Origin: Gp6-AA40 sp050742535
GTDB taxonomy: Bacteria; Acidobacteriota; Vicinamibacteria; Vicinamibacterales; UBA2999
Reading direction: 5' to 3'
NCBI GenBank assembly: GCA_050742535.1
Contig: JBOGIQ010000129.1
Coordinates: 1-14,600 of the forward strand
Length of the DNA: 14,600 nt
Each line of letters starts with the position of its first letter. Position 1 is the stretch's first letter. A program made the position numbers and the translations under genes. Below are positions 1 to 6,453 of this stretch, one piece after another. The notes below the pieces were generated by a model. It did not search any database. It was not told the origin of the DNA and worked only from the letters and a program-made list of their open reading frames with translations.

Positions 1-407
1 GCGTGGGTGACCGCGCGGGAAGCCGCGATGCACGGGGCGGCAGCGTCAGCGACCGCGCCGGCAGCCGCGACCCGCGGAGCGGCGGGCTCAGCGAGCGATC
101 CGGCGGTAGCGTCAGCGACCGCGACCGCGGCGGAAATCTTGGCGACCGATCCAGTGGCAGTGTCGGTGACCGCGGAAGCTTCAGCGGCAGCAGCGGCGAT
201 CGCATCGGCAGCCGCGACCTGGGCAGCAGCGATCGAGGCAGCGGCTCGTTCGGGAGCAGCGGCGGTTTCGATGGATCCAAAGCTCGCTCGAGCAGCAGCC
301 GCGGTGGGTCGAGTACGCGCAGCTCCGGCGGGATGTCGCGCCCGAGCGGCGGCGGGGCGTCACGCGGAGGCGGCGGACGCAGTCGTGGCGGCGGCGGACG
401 CCGTTGA
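1..407 (+). CDS. C-terminal tail of a probable DUF3300 protein (5' partial)
   Basis: This open frame enters from the left edge and stops with TGA at 405-407, so only the C-terminal part (about 134 residues) is seen. The tail is almost entirely Gly, Ser, Arg and Asp. It has degenerate SVSDR, GSRD and GDR repeats, then a run of GGGGRSRGGGGRR type at the very end. No globular domain or membrane segment is visible. DUF3300 proteins are typically secreted, end in this kind of Gly/Arg/Ser-rich disordered tail, and are often encoded directly upstream of a DUF2950 gene. Here the next gene is DUF2950, starting 13 bp after the stop, so the pair is probably co-transcribed. The identification rests on tail composition and neighbour only, because the diagnostic N-terminal domain lies outside the window. 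It could instead be another low-complexity surface or RNA-binding protein. Confidence 0.62.
   Translation, partial: VGDRAGSRDARGGSVSDRAGSRDPRSGGLSERSGGSVSDRDRGGNLGDRSSGSVGDRGSFSGSSGDRIGSRDLGSSDRGSGSFGSSGGFDGSKARSSSSRGGSSTRSSGGMSRPSGGGASRGGGGRSRGGGGRR
38..123 (+). repeat. Degenerate in-frame tandem coding repeat
   Basis: Two near-identical 20-bp stretches, at 38-57 and 104-123, differ by one base and lie 66 bp (22 codons) apart. Both encode GGSVSDR. Looser copies (GSVGDR, GSSGDR) continue to about 210. Because the unit is a multiple of three, copy-number change would preserve the reading frame of the tail. Confidence 0.6.
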
Positions 408-408
408 C

Positions 409-414
409 AAGGAG
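409..414 (+). promoter_or_regulatory. Shine-Dalgarno for the DUF2950 gene
   Basis: AAGGAG lies 6 bp before ATG 421, just after the upstream stop codon. It decides between the two in-frame ATGs at 415 and 421. Confidence 0.75.
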
Positions 415-420
415 ATGACG

Positions 421-1398
421 ATGAAGACCCAAGGTGCAACATGGACGCGGCCGCACTGGCCACTGCTGGCGGGCGTTGCCATAACGCTCGGTGTGATCGC
501 CGCGCCGCTCCCCCTTCTCGCGCAGGGCGCGACCCGGGCATCTCGCGCGACGCCGACGACGGCCGTCAAGAGCTTCGACAGTCCCAAACAGGCGGCGGAT
601 GCGCTGCTCGCCGCGGCGACGGCGTTCGACCTCTCAGCGCTGCAGGAACTGTTCGGCCCGAAGCTCGAGGAGATCGTGCTTCCGGGCAACGACGCCGAGG
701 ATCGACTGCGCGCCGCCGAGTTCGTGGACAAGGCCCGCGAAAAAGCGGAAGTGTCGGTTGATCCCGCCACTCGAGGCCGAGCCTTCCTGCTGGTCGGAGA
801 CAGCGAGTGGCCGTTTCCGATTCCGATCGTCAAACGCGGCACGCGGTGGTCGTTCGATGCGGAGGCCGGCCGGGAGGAACTGGCGCGCCGGCGCATCGGC
901 CGCAATGAGCTGGATGCCATTCAGATCTGCCGCGGCTACGTCGAAGCGCAGCACGAATACGCGCATCGGGTGCGCGAGGGATTCGATGTCACCCAATACG
1001 CCCAGCGCATCATCAGCACACCCGGCACGCAGGACGGGCTCGCATGGCGGAAGTCTGACGGTACGTGGGATGGTCCTGTCGGAGAGAAGGTGGCAGAGGC
1101 GATCGAGCGCGGCTTTACAGACCGCACTGAGCCCTACCGCGGCTACTACTTCAAGGTCCTGAAGGGACAGGGACCGGCGGCCCCGCTCGGGCAGCTGGAC
1201 TTCGTCGTGAACAAAGTCATGATCGGCGGCTTCGCGCTGGTCGCAGCCCCGGCGGAATACGGCGTGACCGGCGTCAAGACCTTCATCGTCAGCCACGATG
1301 GCGTCGTCTACGAAAAGGACTTTGGTCCGGCTACGCTCGACGCGTTCAAGCGGATGGAGCGGTTCAATCCGGACAAGAGCTGGACGCCGGTCGAATAG
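421..1398 (+). CDS. DUF2950 family secreted protein
   Basis: This 325-residue protein begins with a signal peptide: a short basic start, a hydrophobic stretch at about residues 14-33, and likely cleavage after LLAQ at 35. The rest fits DUF2950 in length and sequence. The C-terminal half is the most recognisable part, with GYYFKVLKGQGPAAP near residue 237, then MIGGFALVAAPAEYGVTGV and SHDGVVYEKDFG. The function of DUF2950 is unknown; export to the periplasm or outside is inferred from the signal peptide. I chose ATG 421 because the AAGGAG motif at 409-414 is 6 bp upstream of it. The ATG at 415 abuts that motif. The frame stays open back to position 7, but that upstream part overlaps the previous gene in another frame and is not real coding. 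The gene follows the DUF3300-like tail in the usual DUF3300-DUF2950 order. Confidence 0.9.
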   Translation: MKTQGATWTRPHWPLLAGVAITLGVIAAPLPLLAQGATRASRATPTTAVKSFDSPKQAADALLAAATAFDLSALQELFGPKLEEIVLPGNDAEDRLRAAEFVDKAREKAEVSVDPATRGRAFLLVGDSEWPFPIPIVKRGTRWSFDAEAGREELARRRIGRNELDAIQICRGYVEAQHEYAHRVREGFDVTQYAQRIISTPGTQDGLAWRKSDGTWDGPVGEKVAEAIERGFTDRTEPYRGYYFKVLKGQGPAAPLGQLDFVVNKVMIGGFALVAAPAEYGVTGVKTFIVSHDGVVYEKDFGPATLDAFKRMERFNPDKSWTPVE

Positions 1399-1429
1399 CG
1401 TGGCGTGACGCTTTCGACCGGACTCCACC

Positions 1430-1465
1430 ATGCACCGACCCCGATGGGGCCGGTGCATGTCTTTT
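1430..1465 (+). terminator. Intrinsic terminator-like hairpin between convergent genes
   Basis: The arm at 1430-1442 (ATGCACCGACCCC) pairs with 1446-1458 (GGGGCCGGTGCAT) around a 3-nt loop. The 13-bp stem has one A-C mismatch on the plus strand, and T residues follow at 1462-1465. It lies 31 bp after the DUF2950 stop and directly before the stop of the convergent transporter gene, so it most likely ends the plus-strand transcript. On the minus strand the mismatch becomes a G-U pair, but no T-run follows. Confidence 0.65.
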
Positions 1466-2835
1466 CAGCGGCTGGCCGGCGCGCCCGCGCGCACCTCAGC
1501 GACCTGGGAGCTCCGCGGCACGTGCCGGCGCACGAGCGCCAGTGCGACGAACACAATCCCCATCAAAACCGACCACGAGCCGAAATAGCCCGCGTTCCCG
1601 CCCCGACTGAATGCCTCATTGGCAACGGTTGCTGCGAGCACGTTGCCGACGCGGCCCACCGCAACGGCAAACCCGACACCTGTACTTCGAACCTCGGTCG
1701 GAAAGACGTGCGCGGCGAGTGCATACATCGTCGTCTGCACGGCATTGAGGAGGCCACCCGTCAGGATAAACATGCCCATCAGGAACATCCCGTTCTGAGG
1801 GCTGATGTCGGCACCGGCCAGGATGAACCCGCAGACCACCGCCAGCGCCGACATGCCGAGCATCGTCACCCGGGAACCGAACCGCTGAATCAGCATCGCA
1901 CCAAAGATCGCACCCGCGACGCCGCCGAAGTTCGAGTCGCGAAGCGCCCGGCTTGCTTCGGGCTGCGAGAAGTCGTTGCCGGGAGATTGCAGCACGACAG
2001 GCAGCAGCAGGATGACGAGATAGTTGACGAGGAGACAGAAGAAGAACGATGCGCTCAACGCCAGCGTGTCACGCAGGTAGTGGGGGCCGAACAGCGTACC
2101 GATGCTCACCTTGCCTTTGGGCACGCCCGCCGTGGCCGCCTCTACGTATTCGACGTCGTCTGGAAGGTTGTGGCCCATCCGGCGCATCGTCTTCGTCAGT
2201 TCCGGCCAACGCTCGCGGCGGCTGGCGAGGTACCGCGGCGACTCCGGCAGCACGTTCCACAGAACCACTGCGAGCACGACGGGCACGATGCCGCCAGCGA
2301 TGAAAAGTGCCTGCCAGCCATAAGTCGGAATGATCCGCGCGGCAAGTTCGGCAGCAAGGACCCCGCCCAATGGAATGCAGACGATCGTGAGCGTCACCGC
2401 GAACGGGCGCTGCTTCCGCGGAACGTACTCGGACGCGAGCGTTGCGGCGTTGGGCATCGCCCCGCCGAGACCGACGCCGGCGAGAAAACGGAGCGCGCTG
2501 AGCATCTCGATCGACGTCGCGAATGCAATCGCGAACGTGAGGACGGCGAAGCTGAGCACGCTGCCGAGCAGCGCCGTGCGCCGCCCGAAACGGTCGCCGA
2601 TGATGCCGCCGACGAGCCCGCCGATCATCATGCCGAATGGCCCGTAGGACAGCGCTCCGATGAAATCACCGCGTGGGCGGTTCCATTCCGCCATCAGCGT
2701 TGTCACCGCGTTCGGCAGGAGCTGGTTGTCGACACCGTCCAGAATGATCGTCAGTGCCGTGCCAAAAATCAGGAGCTTCTGATAGCCGGTCCAGCGTCCT
2801 TCGTCGATGGCCGCGCCAACGTCTACGGTCTTCAT
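1465..2835 (-). CDS. MFS transporter, aromatic acid:H+ symporter (AAHS)-like
   Basis: This 456-residue protein has about 12 hydrophobic helices, the usual MFS length. The first helix carries LDGVDNQLLPNA (about residues 32-43), which resembles the DGxD-type signature of AAHS carriers such as PcaK and BenK. The conserved loop between helices 2 and 3 is GDRFGRR at 80-86. RFLAGVGLGGAMPNA (116-130) and PESPRYL before the central loop match sugar/acid-transporter-like MFS members. It probably moves an organic anion or aromatic acid with protons across the inner membrane; the substrate cannot be read from sequence. ATG 2835 is preceded on the minus strand by AGGA at about 8 bp. It is last in the rex-moaC-MFS direction, but a 93-bp gap and a possible -10 box suggest it may also have its own promoter. 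Confidence 0.85.
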   Translation of the reverse strand: MKTVDVGAAIDEGRWTGYQKLLIFGTALTIILDGVDNQLLPNAVTTLMAEWNRPRGDFIGALSYGPFGMMIGGLVGGIIGDRFGRRTALLGSVLSFAVLTFAIAFATSIEMLSALRFLAGVGLGGAMPNAATLASEYVPRKQRPFAVTLTIVCIPLGGVLAAELAARIIPTYGWQALFIAGGIVPVVLAVVLWNVLPESPRYLASRRERWPELTKTMRRMGHNLPDDVEYVEAATAGVPKGKVSIGTLFGPHYLRDTLALSASFFFCLLVNYLVILLLPVVLQSPGNDFSQPEASRALRDSNFGGVAGAIFGAMLIQRFGSRVTMLGMSALAVVCGFILAGADISPQNGMFLMGMFILTGGLLNAVQTTMYALAAHVFPTEVRSTGVGFAVAVGRVGNVLAATVANEAFSRGGNAGYFGSWSVLMGIVFVALALVRRHVPRSSQVAEVRAGAPASR

Positions 2836-2862
2836 GCCACAGGTCCTCTCCGATGTGGTCGC

Positions 2863-2913
2863 GAACGCGAACGGTTCGAACGATTCGAACGAGTCGAACG
2901 AGTCGAACGAGTC
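2863..2913 (-). repeat. 9-bp tandem direct repeat upstream of the AAHS gene
   Basis: On the plus strand the unit GAACGAGTC occurs three times exactly (2887-2913). Two variants precede it, GAACGATTC (2878-2886) and GAACGGTTC (2869-2877), with a partial unit at 2863-2868. The variants create TTCGAA palindromes. The array sits between the downstream MFS start (2835) and the bcr-like stop (2929), so it would lie in the 5' leader or control region of the AAHS gene. Confidence 0.85.
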
Positions 2914-2922
2914 AGCGCCGGG

Positions 2923-2928
2923 AGTATA
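2923..2928 (-). promoter_or_regulatory. Candidate -10 box (TATACT) for the AAHS gene
   Basis: The minus strand reads TATACT here, directly after the stop codon of the upstream MFS gene. It matches the consensus at five of six bases and is the same hexamer as in the carD promoter. No convincing -35 box is seen at 16-18 bp. Transcription would start near 2916, leaving the 9-bp repeats in the leader. Confidence 0.35.
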
Positions 2929-4116
2929 TCAGCGCGGCAGCGCCTGATACGTCACGAAGGCGAGTGCGGCGCAGCCGGCGACGACGGCCGCAAGCGGCAC
3001 GGCCGTGCCGTTGCCCAGCGCGCCCAGAAGCGCACCGGCTGACGCTCCGAGCACGAACTGCACGGTACCGAGAAGCGCCGAGGCGCTGCCGGCGACCGCT
3101 CCGTGCGGCGCCATCGCCAGCGCGGTGGTGTTCGGCATGATGAAGCCGTGTGTCGCGATGTAGAAGAACAGCGGCACCAGGATGCCGGGGAATCCTCCGA
3201 ACCCCGTTGCGGCGTCGATCAGCAGCACCGTCCCTGCCGTGACCGACACCGGCAGCACGGCGCTGATGATGTGCCGCGCATCGTATTTGTTGGCCAGCCA
3301 CCGGTTCACCTGCGACGCGATGATGATGCCGATGGCGTTGACGCCAAAAAACAGACCGTACTGTTCGGGTGGCACCCCGAACAGCTCGATGAAGACGAAC
3401 GGCGACCCGGAGATGTAGGCGAGCAGACCCGCAAAGATCAGCGCACCGGTCAGGACGTAACCGATGTAGGTACGATCGCGCAGTAATCCCAGATACGTCG
3501 CAACGACATCAGCCGCACGCTGGCGGCGGCGCCGTGCCGGAGGCAGGCTCTCCTGCAGAAACGCCGCGACGATCACCAGCCAGAAAGCGCCATACGCGGC
3601 GAGGAGCCAGAACACGGAGCGCCAGCCGAAGTTGACGAGCAGCTGGCCGCCGACGAGCGGCGCCAGAATCGGCGCGAGGCCCATCACCAGCATCAGCACC
3701 GAGAGCATGCGCACCGATCCGCGCTGATCGAAGTAGTCGCGAACGACGGCGCGCGGAACGACGAGCGGCGCGCAGCCGCCGAGTGCCTGCAGGAATCGCA
3801 GCGCAACGAGGGCCGTGACGTCGCGGGCCATTGCACAGCCGACGGACGAAACCGAGAAGAGGGTCAGGCCAAAGTACAACGCCCGCTTCCGCCCCCACCG
3901 ATCCGAGATGGGGCCATAGAACGCCTGCCCGCACGCGATGCCGATGAAGTACACGGCCAGACTGACCTGAACCGAGCCGGTCGAGCTTGCCATCTCCCGC
4001 GCGATGGTCGGGAGCGCTGGCAGGTACATGTCGATCGCGAGCGGCCCCATGGCCGTCAGCGCGCCGAGAATGACGGCCAGGCGGTAGTACGCCTCGCCGC
4101 GCGGAGCCTCACTCAC
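2929..4116 (-). CDS. Bcr/CflA-type MFS drug efflux transporter
   Basis: This 395-residue membrane protein has 12 likely helices. It carries the hallmarks of the Bcr/CflA branch of drug:H+ antiporters: GPLAIDMYLPALP in helix 1 (24-36), ISDRWGRKRAL in the 2-3 loop (70-80), and a helix-4/5 stretch with LQALGG and RAVVRDYF (about 109-129). Members export chloramphenicol, bicyclomycin, sulfonamides or metabolites; the actual substrate here is unknown. The start is GTG at 4116-4114, and its GTGA overlaps the TGA stop of moaC by 4 bp. No Shine-Dalgarno precedes it, so translation is probably coupled to moaC. The start is fixed by the overlap and by normal length relative to the family. Confidence 0.9.
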   Translation of the reverse strand: MSEAPRGEAYYRLAVILGALTAMGPLAIDMYLPALPTIAREMASSTGSVQVSLAVYFIGIACGQAFYGPISDRWGRKRALYFGLTLFSVSSVGCAMARDVTALVALRFLQALGGCAPLVVPRAVVRDYFDQRGSVRMLSVLMLVMGLAPILAPLVGGQLLVNFGWRSVFWLLAAYGAFWLVIVAAFLQESLPPARRRRQRAADVVATYLGLLRDRTYIGYVLTGALIFAGLLAYISGSPFVFIELFGVPPEQYGLFFGVNAIGIIIASQVNRWLANKYDARHIISAVLPVSVTAGTVLLIDAATGFGGFPGILVPLFFYIATHGFIMPNTTALAMAPHGAVAGSASALLGTVQFVLGASAGALLGALGNGTAVPLAAVVAGCAALAFVTYQALPR

Positions 4117-4646
4117 GCGCGCTTGGCACGGCCGGGCCTACCGCCACCTGGGGCGGACCTTGTGAGGTCCGCCTTTGCTGCTCGATACGTGCCGGATCGG
4201 CCACCAGTCTTTTCGACGAGATAGATGCCGGTGATGACCATCGACTTGTCAACTGCTTTGACCATGTCGTAGACGGTCAACGCCGCAACGGCGACAGCCG
4301 TGAGCGCTTCCATCTCGACCCCCGTCTGTCCTTTCGTCCGCACACGCGCGTCGATTCGATACCCGCGCCGCGTCGGCGTCAGATCGACGTCGACGTGCGA
4401 CAGCTGCAGCGGGTGACACAACGGAATCAGCGCCGATGTCTGCTTGGCGGCCATCACGCCGGCGAGGCGCGCCGTCTGCAGCGGGTCGCCCTTGGCGACC
4501 GCGCCGCGGCGGATGACACGAAGGGCGGCACTGCTCATCAGGATTTCGCCGCGGGCGGCCGCTTCCCTTGCCGTGACGGCCTTGTCGCCCACGTCAACCA
4601 TGCGCGCCTTGCCGCGGGCGTCGACGTGAGAGAGCTTAGCTGCCAC
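4113..4646 (-). CDS. moaC: Cyclic pyranopterin monophosphate synthase MoaC
   Basis: MoaC works with the radical-SAM enzyme MoaA to turn GTP into cyclic pyranopterin monophosphate, the first step of molybdenum cofactor synthesis in the cytoplasm. It catalyses the second half of that step. The 177-residue protein has the family signatures: MVDVGDK near 16-22, KGDPLQTARLAGVMAAK (52-68), LIPLCHPL (73-80), GVEMEALTAV (109-118), YDMVKAVDKSM (126-136, holding the conserved Asp and Lys), and the closing EKTGGRSG. It is longer than E. coli MoaC (161 residues). The extra C-terminal residues (about 158-177) are encoded across a palindromic repeat (4152-4173). The start is GTG, with a GGGGGAGG motif just upstream on the minus strand, and it overlaps rex by 11 bp. 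No moaA or other moa gene is in the window. Confidence 0.95.
   Translation of the reverse strand: MAAKLSHVDARGKARMVDVGDKAVTAREAAARGEILMSSAALRVIRRGAVAKGDPLQTARLAGVMAAKQTSALIPLCHPLQLSHVDVDLTPTRRGYRIDARVRTKGQTGVEMEALTAVAVAALTVYDMVKAVDKSMVITGIYLVEKTGGRSGTYRAAKADLTRSAPGGGRPGRAKRA
4152..4173. repeat. Perfect palindromic repeat inside the 3' end of moaC
   Basis: GGCGGACCT (4152-4160) and AGGTCCGCC (4165-4173) form a perfect 9-bp stem around TGTG. The half-site AGGTCCGCC recurs at 8494-8502 in another palindrome, which suggests one dispersed repeat family. Here it lies within coding sequence and specifies part of the non-conserved C-terminal tail of MoaC. Confidence 0.75.
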
Positions 4647-5304
4647 TCGCCTCCCCCTGCGCCAGATAGAACGACAGACTTTCGAGCGAAACCGTCAGAT
4701 CGACGCTTTTCAGCTTGACGTCGCCGGGGACCTTGAGAGCGCCCGGCGAGAAGTTCAAGATGGCCTTGATACCCGCGGCGATAACCTGCTCGACGACGGG
4801 CTGCGCATGCGGCGCGGGGACCGCGATGACGGCGATGTCGAGCCGTTCCTTCTTGGCAACACGCTTCAGCTCCCGGATGTCGTAGATTGGAACGCCGCTC
4901 CTCGACTCGTGGCCGATCTTCTCGTTCGCGGCGTCGAACAGGGCGGCGATCTCGAATCCTTCCTGTCGGAATCCGGGATAGTCCGCCAGCGCCAGTCCGA
5001 GGTTGCCGGCGCCCATGATCGCTACGCGCAGGTGTCGATCCAGGCCGAGGATCTGCCGGAGATGACGCCGCAGGTCCTTGACGTAATAGCCGACGCCGCG
5101 GACGCCAAACTCGCCAAAGTACGCAAGATCCTTCCGGATCTGGGCGGCGTTGAGATGGAACTGCTCGGCCAGCGCCTGCGACGAGATCGTCTGGGTGCCG
5201 GCCGCATCGAGCTCGTTCAGACAGCGCAAGTACACCGACAGGCGGTTCGTAGTCAGTTCCGACACCTGGTCGGGGGCCTGACGCCGCTTGTTCGACCGAT
5301 TCAC
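4636..5304 (-). CDS. rex: Redox-sensing transcriptional repressor Rex
   Basis: Rex represses genes for anaerobic and NADH-reoxidising metabolism and leaves DNA when NADH is high. The 222-residue length is typical. An N-terminal winged helix spans about 12-75. It includes SSQALAEQFHLNAAQIRKDLAYFG (written here in two motifs: SSQALAEQF at 41-49 and QIRKDLAYFGEFGVRGVGY at 55-73). The Rossmann NAD(H)-binding domain follows, with GAGNLG at 98-103 and an acidic Asp in ALFD near 124. The C-terminal helix (SLESLSFYLAQ) is the kind that swaps between subunits in Rex dimers. The start is GTG 5304; no upstream in-frame start or clear Shine-Dalgarno is seen, so the start is less certain than the identity. 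It heads a minus-strand unit with moaC and an MFS exporter. Confidence 0.95.
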   Translation of the reverse strand: MNRSNKRRQAPDQVSELTTNRLSVYLRCLNELDAAGTQTISSQALAEQFHLNAAQIRKDLAYFGEFGVRGVGYYVKDLRRHLRQILGLDRHLRVAIMGAGNLGLALADYPGFRQEGFEIAALFDAANEKIGHESRSGVPIYDIRELKRVAKKERLDIAVIAVPAPHAQPVVEQVIAAGIKAILNFSPGALKVPGDVKLKSVDLTVSLESLSFYLAQGEASGS

Positions 5305-5306
5305 AA
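5288..5306. promoter_or_regulatory. Possible Rex operator-like site over the rex start
   Basis: On the minus strand TTGTGAAT begins at 5306 and ACAA ends at 5288. The known Rex operator is TTGTGAA-N4-TTCACAA. The first half-site is perfect, but the second keeps only ACAA and the spacing is one base too long. It overlaps the rex start codon, and the divergent gene begins within a few bases, so autoregulation is conceivable. The match may be chance. Confidence 0.25.
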
Positions 5307-5307
5307 G

Positions 5308-6447
5308 ATGAAATGGTACTGCAAAGTTTTAGAATTGGTTGTGGGCGCACTCCAGAGATTTCGACACCCAGTCGCCGCCGCCGTCGCGGCGCTGGTGCTC
5401 GCCGCACCCGCCCTCAGTGTGGCGCAGCCGCCGTCTCGCCGGCTTACGACGATCGCCGCACTGCGTCAGTTCCCCGGTTTCTTCCATCTGCAGAACGTGC
5501 TGCTGCGCGGCGAGTTCAAGGAAGAAGGAGGCCGGTTCTCTCTCGACGCCGGGGACGGAAACATGCGCGTGCTTCTCGACAGCGGCGTCCGGACGCCCTC
5601 GGGGGCGGTCGAAGTCCGCGGCCAGCTGGTTGACGTCGGACGTCTGGAGCCGGGCGACCCACGTGTCCCGGATGCGGAAACGCGCGATGCCACGCGATGG
5701 CCCCGGCCCGGCGAGGAGCTTGTCCTTCGCGTCACGGCCGTCGGCGAGGCGGCGCCGCCGCCATCGACGACGATCCGCGCGCTGGCTCTGGAACCGTGGC
5801 GCTACGAGGGACAGAAGGTGACGGTGACCGGAAATTTCCGCGGCAGGAACCTGTTCGGCGACCTTCCCGGCGCACCCGGGAAAAGCCGCTACGACTTCGT
5901 CATCCGGGGCGCCGAAGGGGCAACGTGGGTCAGCGGACTCCAGCCGCGCGGCCGGGGCTTCGATCTGGATATCGATCGCCGGTTCGATACCGACCAATGG
6001 CTGGAAGTCACCGGGGTGGTCGCCTATGAGCGCGGACTCGTCAGAATCGACGCGACCCAGCTGACAGCGGCAAAAGCGCCTCAGGTGATTCGCGAAGCGG
6101 ACGAGCCGGCGGCTCCTCCACCGGTCCTCCCCGCCCTCGAAGTGGTCTTCTCGTCGCCGACTCCTGATGAGGAAGGCGTCGGTGCGACGAGCGTCGTGCG
6201 GATTCAGTTCTCTCGCGCGCTCGATCCCAAGACCTTCCCAGGCGCTATGCGCGTCAGCTACCCGGGCTCAGACGTGAAGCCTCCAACGTTCCAGACGACC
6301 TATGATGCCGGCACGCGCGCGCTCACGCTGCGCTTCTCCGCCTCGCTCGAAGCTGGCCGGGTGCAGGTCGATGTGCTCGACACGCTCAAAGCGTTCGACG
6401 GGGGAATCGCGAAACCGTGGACGCTGACGTTTACCGTCGGCGATTAG
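5308..6447 (+). CDS. Secreted protein with SbsA-like Ig domain (Big_5) at the C-terminus
   Basis: I recognise no specific function. The 379-residue product starts with a signal peptide whose hydrophobic core is about residues 21-36, ending ALSVAQ at 40. Two beta-rich segments follow (about 62-110 and 165-255), each with a 'VxVxGxF/L' strand pattern (VEVRGQLVDVGRL, KVTVTGNFRGRNL, WLEVTGVVAY) that suggests OB-fold-like units; this is inference. A Pro-rich linker (about 266-275) leads to an Ig-like domain with PTPDEEGVGATSVVRIQFSRALD (split as PTPDEEGVG at 284-292 and VVRIQFSRALD at 296-306), typical of Big_5. The start is unsettled. ATG 5308 lies 3 bp from the divergent rex start and has no Shine-Dalgarno. 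GTG 5341 would give a shorter, more normal signal peptide and follows a TAGAAT box. The stop lies 6 bp from the convergent VWFA gene's stop. Confidence 0.8.
   Translation: MKWYCKVLELVVGALQRFRHPVAAAVAALVLAAPALSVAQPPSRRLTTIAALRQFPGFFHLQNVLLRGEFKEEGGRFSLDAGDGNMRVLLDSGVRTPSGAVEVRGQLVDVGRLEPGDPRVPDAETRDATRWPRPGEELVLRVTAVGEAAPPPSTTIRALALEPWRYEGQKVTVTGNFRGRNLFGDLPGAPGKSRYDFVIRGAEGATWVSGLQPRGRGFDLDIDRRFDTDQWLEVTGVVAYERGLVRIDATQLTAAKAPQVIREADEPAAPPPVLPALEVVFSSPTPDEEGVGATSVVRIQFSRALDPKTFPGAMRVSYPGSDVKPPTFQTTYDAGTRALTLRFSASLEAGRVQVDVLDTLKAFDGGIAKPWTLTFTVGD
5330..5335 (+). promoter_or_regulatory. Candidate -10 box (TAGAAT)
   Basis: TAGAAT matches the -10 consensus at five of six bases. Transcription would start near 5341-5342, right at an in-frame GTG, implying a leaderless message for the secreted Ig-domain protein. 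No good -35 box is present, so this is tentative. Confidence 0.3.
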
Positions 6448-6453
6448 GCACTC

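Noticed and set aside
7..420. Upstream extension of the DUF2950 frame (Ala-rich) back to position 7
   Set aside because: It overlaps the Gly/Ser/Arg-rich tail in another frame, is compositional read-through of GC-rich repeats, and lies before a clear ribosome site and signal peptide at 421.
1405..3042. 545-codon open frame on the plus strand
   Set aside because: It is antisense to the AAHS-like transporter and spans the intergenic 9-bp repeat; its Arg/His/Glu-rich product has no recognisable domain.
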